From NCBI GenBank assembly GCA_964501365.1, contig CAZCST010000039.1, positions 342,823-406,822 on the forward strand: 64,000 nt of DNA, written 5' to 3'. Numbering within the stretch: position 1 is the stretch's first letter; each line of letters begins with the position of its first letter. The notes beneath the pieces were generated by a model. That model did not search any database. It was not told the DNA's origin and was given only the letters and a program-made list of their open reading frames with translations. The DNA comes from CAZAMB01 sp964501365. GTDB taxonomy: Bacteria; Planctomycetota; Phycisphaerae; UBA1845. This document shows, one piece after another, positions 8,785 through 15,998 of the stretch. A program made the translations under genes and the position numbers.

Positions 8785-9777
8785 ATGTCCATTGAGCTTC
8801 GCGGCAAAAAGATCTGTGTCACAGGCGGCGGTGGTTTCCTGGGTCGGGCTGTTTGTGCCCAGCTCAAAGCCATCGGCTCGCGAAATGTCTTCGTTCCCCG
8901 CCGACGCGAGTTTGACCTGACGTGCGCCGACGCGGTGGAACGAATGTTTGACGAGGCGCAACCGGAAATCGTCATTCATCTCGCGGCGGAAGTCGGGGGC
9001 ATCGGAGCCAACGAGCAAAATCCGGGGCGCTATTTCTACGCCAACATGGCCATGGGTCTGCACCTGATTGAGGCGGCCCGGCAGCGGAACGTCGAGCGAT
9101 TTGTTCAAGTCGGGACGGTCTGTGCGTATCCGAAATTCTGTCCGGTCCCCTTCAACGAGCGCGACCTGTGGAGCGGCTATCCGGAGGAGACCAATGCCCC
9201 CTATGGCGTGGCGAAACGCAGCCTGGCCGTGATGCTTGACGCCTATCGCAGGCAATATGGATTTAACGGGGTCTACCTGATCCCCGCGAATCTATACGGC
9301 CCCCACGACAATTTTGATCCGGCGTCATCGCACGTGGTTCCGGCCCTCATCCGGCGGTTTTGTGATGCCCTTGAGAAGGGCCATCACTGCGTGACGTGTT
9401 GGGGCACGGGGCAGGCGACGCGCGAATTTCTCTATGTCGATGACGCCGCCGACGCGATTGTGCGTGCAGCGGCGATGCTCAACCTCTCCGATCCGATCAA
9501 TATCGGAACCGGATTTGAGATCAGCATTCACGACCTCGCGGCGAAGATCGCCACGCTGATCGGCTACCAGGGCCGCATCGAATGGGACGCGAGTCGCACA
9601 GACGGGCAACCGCGACGCATGATCGATACAAGCAAGGCGAAGAATTTGTTGGGCTGGAGCGCCGCCACCGAGTTCGAGGAAGGATTGCGCAAGACGATTG
9701 CATGGTGGCGCGACAAATCCATTCCTTCACACAAACCGAGCGGAGCAATGGCCCCCCTATCCGCCGTCGCACGATAA
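8785..9777 (+). CDS. GDP-L-fucose synthase-like NAD(P)-dependent epimerase
   Basis: A 330-residue extended short-chain dehydrogenase. I chose ATG 8785 because it places 'KKICVTGGGGFLGRAV', the Rossmann nucleotide-binding loop, at the N-terminus; the frame extends upstream without purpose. 'VGTVCAYPKFCPVPF' and the catalytic 'YGVAK' (Tyr-x3-Lys) are diagnostic of GDP-4-keto-6-deoxymannose 3,5-epimerase/reductases, as is the placement of 'PANLYGPHDNFDP'. The enzyme would make GDP-L-fucose, or a related deoxysugar nucleotide, for surface polysaccharide. GDP-mannose dehydratase (gmd), its usual partner, is not in the window, so the exact sugar is inferred. Confidence 0.87.
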   Translation: MSIELRGKKICVTGGGGFLGRAVCAQLKAIGSRNVFVPRRREFDLTCADAVERMFDEAQPEIVIHLAAEVGGIGANEQNPGRYFYANMAMGLHLIEAARQRNVERFVQVGTVCAYPKFCPVPFNERDLWSGYPEETNAPYGVAKRSLAVMLDAYRRQYGFNGVYLIPANLYGPHDNFDPASSHVVPALIRRFCDALEKGHHCVTCWGTGQATREFLYVDDAADAIVRAAAMLNLSDPINIGTGFEISIHDLAAKIATLIGYQGRIEWDASRTDGQPRRMIDTSKAKNLLGWSAATEFEEGLRKTIAWWRDKSIPSHKPSGAMAPLSAVAR

Positions 9778-9906
9778 TTCCCCCTCCCATCCAGGCACCG
9801 GGCACACTGTGCGTTACAATCCCTGACACTCCAAAACTTGCCCGAATCACGCTGCCGATGTACGATTTTCCGTGCGATCAGGGATGGTCGCGCATGAGGT
9901 ACGCAC

Positions 9907-11526
9907 ATGTCAGGTAGATATTGCATCATTCAACGTCGTTGCCGAAATGGGTCTCTTTTTGTGCTTGCTGCGGCATTGCTATTGCCGGCAGGGGCCTCGC
10001 TCCTGGCCCAGATCGAACCACCGAAAGCCGCCGGCGCGACTGGGGCGATTCTTTCGCTGCGCGACGAAATCACCGACATCACCTCCGACAGTCTTCGACG
10101 GCGAATCCAACTGGCCAAGGATGCTGGAGCGACAACCATCATCCTGGACATGAACACCCCCGGCGGACTGGTCACCAGTTCCATTGAAATCGCGGACATG
10201 CTTCGCAATCTCGAAGGCATTCACACCGTGGCCTGGGTCAACACCACCGCGTACTCCGGCGGAGCGCTGGTGGCGTGCGCATGCGACGAAATTGTGATGG
10301 CCCGTTCGTCATCCATCGGCGATTCGCAGGTCATCATGGGCGGACCGACCGGTGCTCAGGCCGTTCCCAAGGAATTGGAAGCCAAGGCGTACACGCCGGT
10401 GATTCACGACTTCCGCACTTCCGCCCGGCGAAACGGATACAGCCTGGTGCTGGCCGAAGCGTTCGTCGTTCCCGAGCGAGAGGTTTGGTGGCTTGAAAAC
10501 ACGAAAACCGGCGAACGCGAATTTGTCTTCAAGGATGAAAAGGAACGCCGCATCCCCAAGGCTACCCCTCCGGCTTCCGATGCCTCGGCGGCCGATGCTG
10601 CGCCGAGCGATTGGACACTGGTGAAGACCTATTTCGACCCGGTGTTGAAGAAGGAAGTTGATGCGCGGCAGCCTGTGGATACCGATTACGAATTGCTTCA
10701 GATGTCGCCGAGCGAAGCGATGGCCTACGGATTTGCAAAGCAGATCGTTTCGAGTGAGCAGGAGTTGAAAGATCGATTCCTACTCACGAATGTCGTGCAA
10801 TTTGCGCCGCTGTGGTCGGAAAACCTCGCGCTCTGGCTTACTTCCATGTATGTGCGCGGATTCCTGCTCATGGTCATCGTTTTGAGCGCCTATGTGGAAT
10901 TCCACACTCCGGGCGTGGGTCTGGCGGGTTTGACGGCGCTGATCGCCCTGGCGCTTTTCGTCGGCGCCCCCTACCTCACCGGACTGGCGAATGTCTGGGA
11001 AATCGTGCTGATCCTGGTGGGTCTTGTGTTGATCGCTCTTGAACTTTTTGTCATCCCCGGATTCGGCGTGGCGGGTATCGGAGGCATATTACTTGTGCTC
11101 GTGGGCCTGCTGGCAACGTTCGTCCCGGAGGAGCCAGGGCGATCATTTCCGCTATTGTTCCCTTCGCTGCCTTCCACCGTGGAGGCCATCAAGGTTGCTG
11201 TGGTAACGATCGTGGGAGCGATGACGGCCTCACTGGCGGGCATGGCCATTCTGAGTCGCTTTCTGCCGCGCATGCCCCTGTTCAACCGGCTCGTGGCGGC
11301 CAATCCGACGCCCTCCGAGGTTCACGGGGATGATCCGTATCTCGGTGCTGCACGAGTGAGTGACCTGGGAATGACGGAAGGACCGTTGCGTCCCGCAGGC
11401 AAAGCCCGCTTCGGACCGCTGGTCGTGGACGTTGTAACGCAGGGTGAATACGTGGAAGCATTTGTACCCGTGGAAGTGATTGAACGCCGCGGCAACCGTG
11501 TCGTCGTCCGCGCCGCAGTCGGCTAG
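9907..11526 (+). CDS. NfeD family membrane-bound ClpP-class serine protease (long form)
   Basis: A 539-residue protein with a signal peptide or first helix (residues about 17-35), then a ClpP-like protease domain: 'LDMNTPGGLVTSS' forms the oxyanion region and 'AYSGGALVACACDEI' carries the nucleophilic Ser. A cluster of four to five transmembrane segments ('FLLMVIVLSAYVEFHTPGVG', 'LTALIALALFVGAPYL', 'VLILVGLVLIALELFVIPGF', 'GILLVLVGLLATFV') follows, and a C-terminal OB-fold NfeD domain closes the protein. Family members cleave membrane proteins such as stomatin/flotillin partners; the short NfeD and floA genes lie directly downstream, the usual arrangement. Its role is probably membrane-microdomain quality control. 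Confidence 0.9.
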   Translation: MSGRYCIIQRRCRNGSLFVLAAALLLPAGASLLAQIEPPKAAGATGAILSLRDEITDITSDSLRRRIQLAKDAGATTIILDMNTPGGLVTSSIEIADMLRNLEGIHTVAWVNTTAYSGGALVACACDEIVMARSSSIGDSQVIMGGPTGAQAVPKELEAKAYTPVIHDFRTSARRNGYSLVLAEAFVVPEREVWWLENTKTGEREFVFKDEKERRIPKATPPASDASAADAAPSDWTLVKTYFDPVLKKEVDARQPVDTDYELLQMSPSEAMAYGFAKQIVSSEQELKDRFLLTNVVQFAPLWSENLALWLTSMYVRGFLLMVIVLSAYVEFHTPGVGLAGLTALIALALFVGAPYLTGLANVWEIVLILVGLVLIALELFVIPGFGVAGIGGILLVLVGLLATFVPEEPGRSFPLLFPSLPSTVEAIKVAVVTIVGAMTASLAGMAILSRFLPRMPLFNRLVAANPTPSEVHGDDPYLGAARVSDLGMTEGPLRPAGKARFGPLVVDVVTQGEYVEAFVPVEVIERRGNRVVVRAAVG

Positions 11527-11603
11527 TCGGGAGTACGTGCCATCGCTTTGTCAGCAGTGGCGATCACCGCGGACGTAGCGGCGGCACTATTTGTGAAAGA
11601 GTT

Positions 11604-12095
11604 ATGTCGGCACTGACCCTGATTTTCCTTTTGTTCGCCGCCGGCGCACTCGTGCTTGTTGCTGAGTTGTTCATCCCATCGCACGGCGTGCTTACGGTGA
11701 TCGCAATCGGCCTGCTCACGGCCGGCGTCGTGCAGACGTTTCGCTACGCCGGGCAGCAGGCGGGGACGATTTCCGGGCTCTCCTGTCTGCTTGGGTTGCC
11801 CTTGTTTGGTGTGGCCGCGATTAAAATCTGGCCAAAAACGTGGGTGGGACGCCGGATCGCGCCGCGCAACCCGGTGATTACGTCGCGCGACACCAGTGTC
11901 CCCGTAGAAGAACTCAGCCGATTCGTGGGTCAGTCCGGCCGCAGCATCACCCAGCTTCGCCCTGTGGGATTCTGTGAGTTTCAGGGCCGGCGAGTTCCCT
12001 GCATCGCGGAGTTTGGTTTGATCGAGGCCGGCGCGATTGTGGAAGGCGTTCGGCTCTCCGGCGCCAATCTGGCTGTTGAACAGAGAAACGCATGA
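11604..12095 (+). CDS. Short NfeD-like membrane protein
   Basis: A 163-residue protein with two to three N-terminal membrane helices ('LTLIFLLFAAGALVLVAELF', then a helix around 'VLTVIAIGLLTAGVV') and a C-terminal small beta-barrel NfeD domain ('GQSGRSITQLRPVGFCEFQG', 'GAIVEGVRLSGANLAVEQ'). It lacks the protease domain, so it corresponds to the truncated NfeD1b class. The gene sits between the long nfeD and floA. In this conserved arrangement the short NfeD is thought to bind the flotillin; no enzyme activity is expected. Confidence 0.88.
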   Translation: MSALTLIFLLFAAGALVLVAELFIPSHGVLTVIAIGLLTAGVVQTFRYAGQQAGTISGLSCLLGLPLFGVAAIKIWPKTWVGRRIAPRNPVITSRDTSVPVEELSRFVGQSGRSITQLRPVGFCEFQGRRVPCIAEFGLIEAGAIVEGVRLSGANLAVEQRNA

Positions 12096-12180
12096 TGCGC
12101 GGCATTTCGCATCCGGGTCTCACCGCATAGAATTGTCATCGCGACTGGATTTCGCGAACCAATCTCCGAAAGGCAGGAAA

Positions 12181-13218
12181 ATGAATACAACCATGCTGGC
12201 CGAATTCTCCACCGGCTGGATGATCGCCACCGGCATCATCGGCCTGACCGTCCTTACGCTTCTCATCGTCCTCGCTCAATTTTTCCGGCTCTGGCTTCAG
12301 GCCTTCATGAGCAACGCCGATGTCAGCATCCTCGATCTGATCGGAATGCGGCTGCGCAAGGTGGACTCAACCACCGTCGTGCTGTGCAAGATCCAGCTTG
12401 TGAAGTCCGGGCTCCATGATATTTCCACCAACGACCTCGAAAGCCATTATCTCGCGGGCGGGCGCGTACCCAACGTCACCCGCGCCATGATCGCCGCGCA
12501 GCGCGCCGTGATCGACCTCGATTTTAAGAAGGCCTGTGCCATCGACCTGGCAGGCCGCGACATCATTGACGCGGTCAAGACGAGCGTCGATCCGAAAGTC
12601 ATCGATGTGCCCAGCTCCCGCAATGACGCAGGGAAGAGTACCATCGACGCAGTGGCCAAGGACGGCGTCCAGCTCAAAGCCAAGGCCCGCGTCACCGTCC
12701 GCACCAACATTCGCCAGCTCATTGGCGGAGCCACCGAGGAAACCATCATCGCCCGCGTCGGCGAAGGCATCGTCAGTGCGATCGGCTCGGCTGACTCGCA
12801 CAAGATCGTGCTGGAAAATCCCGACCGCATCAGCAAGGCCGTGCTCGCCAAGGGACTCGACTCGGGCACGGCGTTTGAAATCCTTTCGATCGACATCGCC
12901 GACGTGGACGTGGGTGAGAACATCGGCGCGAAATTGCAGGCCGACCAGGCCGAAGCCGACAAGCGGCGCTTCCAGGCCGAGGCCGAAAAACGCCGTGCCA
13001 TGGCCATCGCCCTTGCCGCCGAGAACAAGGCGAAAATCGAGGAAAATCGGGCGCTGGTTGTACTCGCCGAAGCCGAGCTCCCCCGCGCGATGGCTGACGC
13101 ATTCCGAAGCGGAAATTTCGGCGTCATGGACTATTACAAAATGAGAAACGTTCAGGCCGACACCGCCATGCGGGATTCTATCGGCCGGGCTGACAGCCAG
13201 ACTGAACGCAAGAGCTAG
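12181..13218 (+). CDS. floA: Flotillin-like protein FloA (SPFH domain)
   Basis: ATG 12181 is preceded by an 'AAAGGCAGGAAA' purine stretch and gives a 345-residue protein, close to the usual 330. A membrane-inserting hydrophobic segment at residues about 13-36 is followed by 'MSNADVSILDLIGMRLRKV', a signature of the YqfA/FloA family, then the SPFH core and an Ala/Glu-rich coiled region ('QAEADKRRFQAEAEKRRAMA'). Flotillins oligomerise at the inner face of the membrane and organise functional microdomains. Third gene in the nfeD-nfeD-floA set. The earlier in-frame start (12037) would overlap the short nfeD gene and lacks conserved sequence. Confidence 0.93.
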   Translation: MNTTMLAEFSTGWMIATGIIGLTVLTLLIVLAQFFRLWLQAFMSNADVSILDLIGMRLRKVDSTTVVLCKIQLVKSGLHDISTNDLESHYLAGGRVPNVTRAMIAAQRAVIDLDFKKACAIDLAGRDIIDAVKTSVDPKVIDVPSSRNDAGKSTIDAVAKDGVQLKAKARVTVRTNIRQLIGGATEETIIARVGEGIVSAIGSADSHKIVLENPDRISKAVLAKGLDSGTAFEILSIDIADVDVGENIGAKLQADQAEADKRRFQAEAEKRRAMAIALAAENKAKIEENRALVVLAEAELPRAMADAFRSGNFGVMDYYKMRNVQADTAMRDSIGRADSQTERKS

Positions 13219-13225
13219 GTAAAAT

Positions 13226-13265
13226 TCCCTCTCCCTCCATAGGGAGAAGGCAGGGTAAGGGTAAG
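13226..13265. repeat. Hairpin repeat of the 'CCCTCTCCC...GGGAGAGGG' class
   Basis: 'CCCTCTCCCTCCATAGGGAG' followed by a G-rich tail ending in 'GGGTAAGGGTAAG', located between floA and the next gene. The same layout (CT-rich arm, short loop, GA-rich arm, 'ggggtgagggt' tail) occurs at 15961-15995 in reverse and inside carB at 39207-39245, so this is a dispersed element rather than a unique site. Confidence 0.6.
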
Positions 13266-13273
13266 ATGTTTCG

Positions 13274-14026
13274 ATGATCGATCTACTTGCAACATCCGTT
13301 CTCGCTCAGCGCGGCGATTGGCTCGAAGGCGCCATCATCGTCGGCGTCGTCGTGCTTTCGATGATCGGAAGCGCCGGCAAATGGATTGTGCAGCAAATCG
13401 CGGAAAGCAAGGAGCGTAACGCCGAGCGCCGGGAGGGCATGCCCATCCGCACGCCTCAACGGCAGACCGCAACAATACGCGATCGTTCAGGTGATTCCAG
13501 TACGCCGCCAAGCGTCGAAACGTTGCCGCCATCCATGCGTCCGCCTCACGTTCCCACCACGCAAGCACCGTCGCCGGTCATGGAACGCATGATGGAGGTA
13601 CTGCTCGAAAGAGCCAGCGGCACGCCGCTGGAAGGCCGCCTGCGCGAAATGATGCCCAAACGTCCCGCGCCTCCTCCTACGCCCCGTGCAGCGCGGGCCG
13701 GCAGAGGCAGCCAACCCGCAAGGCCTGTTGCGCCGCCGGCGGCGAAGCGACCCATGACCATTGCCGATCGCGAGGCGCTGCGCGAGCGAGTAATCAAGAC
13801 GGAGGCGGAACGTGAAGCGGAGCGGCTTGCCCAGCGCGAACAACAACTCACTGACCAGACCAACCAGCGAATCGGCCACGTTGAGACGCACATCACTGCC
13901 GTAGATACGCACGAATCTGATTCGAGTGAATTTCGTGAGATGTTGGATGCGTTGGACGAGCCTGCCGCCGCGCGACGCGCCCTTGTTCTTTCCGAAATCC
14001 TAGCGCCGCCAATCTCGTTACGCTGA
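13274..14026 (+). CDS. Proline/arginine-rich single-pass membrane protein, unknown function
   Basis: A 250-residue protein with one N-terminal membrane helix ('AIIVGVVVLSMIGSAGKWIV', residues about 20-40) followed by a long, low-complexity, charged cytoplasmic-type region rich in Pro, Arg and Glu. The stretch 'EREAERLAQREQQLTDQTNQ' (about residues 180-200) is a likely coiled coil. The gene starts 55 bp after floA on the same strand, separated only by a hairpin repeat, so it is probably a fourth member of the nfeD-floA transcription unit. No recognised domain. Base composition and codon use resemble the neighbours. Confidence 0.7.
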   Translation: MIDLLATSVLAQRGDWLEGAIIVGVVVLSMIGSAGKWIVQQIAESKERNAERREGMPIRTPQRQTATIRDRSGDSSTPPSVETLPPSMRPPHVPTTQAPSPVMERMMEVLLERASGTPLEGRLREMMPKRPAPPPTPRAARAGRGSQPARPVAPPAAKRPMTIADREALRERVIKTEAEREAERLAQREQQLTDQTNQRIGHVETHITAVDTHESDSSEFREMLDALDEPAAARRALVLSEILAPPISLR

Positions 14027-14049
14027 CTGGAAATCGTCAGTGTGGTTCA

Positions 14050-15426
14050 TCATCGCAAACCGTAATCCCGCAACTTCCGATACAGCGTGCGCGCCCCGAT
14101 GCCCAGCGCCTTGGCCGTCTTTTCGCGGTTGCCGCCGAAGAGCCGCAGCGTATTCATGATGTGCAGCTTCTCGACGTCGGCCATCGACATGCCCGCCAGA
14201 TTCGGCGGACCCGCCAGCACAATATCCGTCGAAGCCTTTAAGCTGTCGGGCAGGTCATCGACCTGCAGGATCGGCCCATCGGCCTCAAGACACATGCGAA
14301 AAATCACGTTGCGAAGCTCGCGGACGTTTCCGGGCCACTGGTGGTTGACCAGCTTCCGCATCACCTCGGACGAAACGCCGGTAAAGGCCGACTTGTGCTC
14401 CTTGTTGGCTTGCTGAATGAAGTGCTGAACGAGCACCGGTATATCCTCCCGACGCTGTCGAAGCGCCGGCAGATGAATCGCCCCTTGTGCGTGCAGACGA
14501 TAAAAAAGGTCTTCGCGAAACGCCCCACTTTGCACGAGGGCTTGCAAATTGTGATTGGTCGCCGCCACGAAACGCACATCGAAATACTGCGGATCGTTGG
14601 TGCCGACAGGCAGCACTTCGCCTGTCTCCAGCGTCCGCAGCAGCTTGGCCTGCATGGGGAGCGGCATGTCGCCGATTTCGTCGAGAAAAAGCGTGCCCCC
14701 GTCGGCGGCCGCGACGAGGCCCTTGCGATCGGCAATCGCACCGGTGAACGCGCCCTTCACGTGCCCGAACAGCTCGCTTTCCAGCAGCGTTTCGCTGACC
14801 GCGGCGCAGTTGAGCACCTTGAAGGCTTTCCCGGCCCGTGGCGAATTCAGGTGCAGGGCCTGGGCAAACAATTCCTTCCCCGTGCCGGTCTCGCCGACGA
14901 TCAGCACGGTGCTCTTGCTGCGGGCGATTTTTTGGATCCGCTTGGTCTCGCGGAGTACGGCGTCTGACGTACCGATGATTCCGTAAAACTCGAAGGCCTT
15001 TTCGAGGTGGGTTCTGAGGATCTTTGCTTCGCGTCCGCCCAGCGCCCGCCGGGCCGCGCGGTCCACCTTGTCGCGCAGGACATCGATGTCGATCGGCTTG
15101 ACCAGATAGTCGTAGGCGCGATGCGGGCTATCCTGACTGAGTGCCTCGCGGGCCAGAGCCTCGCTGCCATAGGCCGTGATAAGGATCACTTCGGTTTCCG
15201 GGTTGACGCGTTTGGCCTCGCGGAGGACGTCCATGCCGTTGATGTGCCCGCCCAGCTTGTAGTCGGTAATGACTACATCCGGCGAACGATGCTGGAGACT
15301 CTCCATGGCCGCCGCCCCGTCCCCCACCACGTTGCAGACATACTTCCCCTGAGACAGCCCCTCGGCGATGGCCTCTCCGTGAGCCAGTTCATCCTCCACA
15401 ATCAGTACGAACGCCTTATCTGCCAT
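14050..15426 (-). CDS. Sigma-54-dependent response regulator (NtrC family)
   Basis: I chose ATG 15426 (458 residues) so that the protein begins with the receiver domain 'MADKAFVLIVEDELAHGEA'; the frame continues upstream to 15672 with no conserved content. Domains in order are the receiver (phosphoacceptor Asp in 'PDVVITDYKLGG'), an AAA+ module with Walker A 'VGETGTGKELFAQAL', the sigma-54-contacting 'GAFTGA' loop and 'GTLFLDEIGDMPL' Walker B, and a C-terminal Fis-type helix-turn-helix ('NREKTAKALGIGARTLYRKL'). It should activate transcription from sigma-54 promoters on phosphorylation. No histidine kinase gene is adjacent, so its partner and regulon are unknown. Confidence 0.93.
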   Translation of the reverse strand: MADKAFVLIVEDELAHGEAIAEGLSQGKYVCNVVGDGAAAMESLQHRSPDVVITDYKLGGHINGMDVLREAKRVNPETEVILITAYGSEALAREALSQDSPHRAYDYLVKPIDIDVLRDKVDRAARRALGGREAKILRTHLEKAFEFYGIIGTSDAVLRETKRIQKIARSKSTVLIVGETGTGKELFAQALHLNSPRAGKAFKVLNCAAVSETLLESELFGHVKGAFTGAIADRKGLVAAADGGTLFLDEIGDMPLPMQAKLLRTLETGEVLPVGTNDPQYFDVRFVAATNHNLQALVQSGAFREDLFYRLHAQGAIHLPALRQRREDIPVLVQHFIQQANKEHKSAFTGVSSEVMRKLVNHQWPGNVRELRNVIFRMCLEADGPILQVDDLPDSLKASTDIVLAGPPNLAGMSMADVEKLHIMNTLRLFGGNREKTAKALGIGARTLYRKLRDYGLR

Positions 15427-15663
15427 AGAGCCGCATTGTAACGTAGAAAAGGTCATTGGGGCGAAAGATGACCTACGAGCGGATAAAGAGCGGCTGAAAG
15501 ATGGGTTCGACTTGTCATTTCTCTTATTTTCGGCACCGCCGAACTCGACTGTCCGAGTTGGAAATAAGCAACAAGGAGAATTGTCCGCACCATGACGCAT
15601 CAAGGGGAAAACATGGAAGGCGCGCGCAGAAAATTTGGGATTTCGAATCGGGGGAAATGGATT

Positions 15664-15680
15664 GGTGGGCACGGCCCACC
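15664..15680. repeat. Perfect 7-bp hairpin 'GGTGGGC-ACG-GCCCACC'
   Basis: A perfect inverted repeat just downstream of the FeoB-associated small gene (stop at 15688) and upstream of the sigma-54 regulator. It could help end feo transcription on the minus strand, though there is no T-run. The surrounding 'GGTGGGC...CCACCCTAC' has the look of a dispersed planctomycete repeat. Confidence 0.45.
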
Positions 15681-15687
15681 CTACAAA

Positions 15688-15909
15688 CTATTCGGCTGAC
15701 TTCTTGATCGTGCTGGTTTCCAATGAGACCAGCGGCGTGCGCTTCAATTGAGGCGTTTCGATCTTTCGCTTCGCGCTCGCTGCCGTCGGGCAACTGCTAC
15801 ACCCCTGATCGCCCTTCATCGAGCGCCAAAGGAATCGCGCGGTGAAGGCCAGCGCCCCCAACGCAACGGCAATGGCGACAATGTCTTGAAACCCCATAAG
15901 CCAGCCCAA
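15688..15909 (-). CDS. FeoB-associated Cys-rich small membrane protein
   Basis: A 73-residue protein with one N-terminal membrane helix ('DIVAIAVALGALAFTARFLW') followed by 'MKGDQGCSSCPTA', a CxxC on the cytoplasmic side, and a basic tail. This arrangement is that of the FeoB-associated Cys-rich family that accompanies feoB and may play the part of FeoC. It is the last gene of the feoA-feoB series, 89 bp after feoB, with a hairpin repeat in the gap. The start may instead be the Met at 15897, four codons on. Confidence 0.82.
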   Translation of the reverse strand: MGWLMGFQDIVAIAVALGALAFTARFLWRSMKGDQGCSSCPTAASAKRKIETPQLKRTPLVSLETSTIKKSAE

Positions 15910-15960
15910 ATGGCCTTACGCGAAAACCAGTCCAACGATTCCCTGGCCGACTTTAACTTT

Positions 15961-15995
15961 ACCCTCACCCCGACCCTCTCCCTGAAATGGAGAGG
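15961..15995. repeat. Hairpin repeat, reverse copy of the 'GGGAGAGGG...GGGTGAGGGT' class
   Basis: Arms 'CCTCTCC' (15975-15981) and 'GGAGAGG' (15989-15995) with the C-rich flank 'ACCCTCACCCCGA'. It abuts the feoB stop codon (15999-16001). This is the same element type as at 13226 and within carB (39207). Confidence 0.6.
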
Positions 15996-15998
15996 CGG

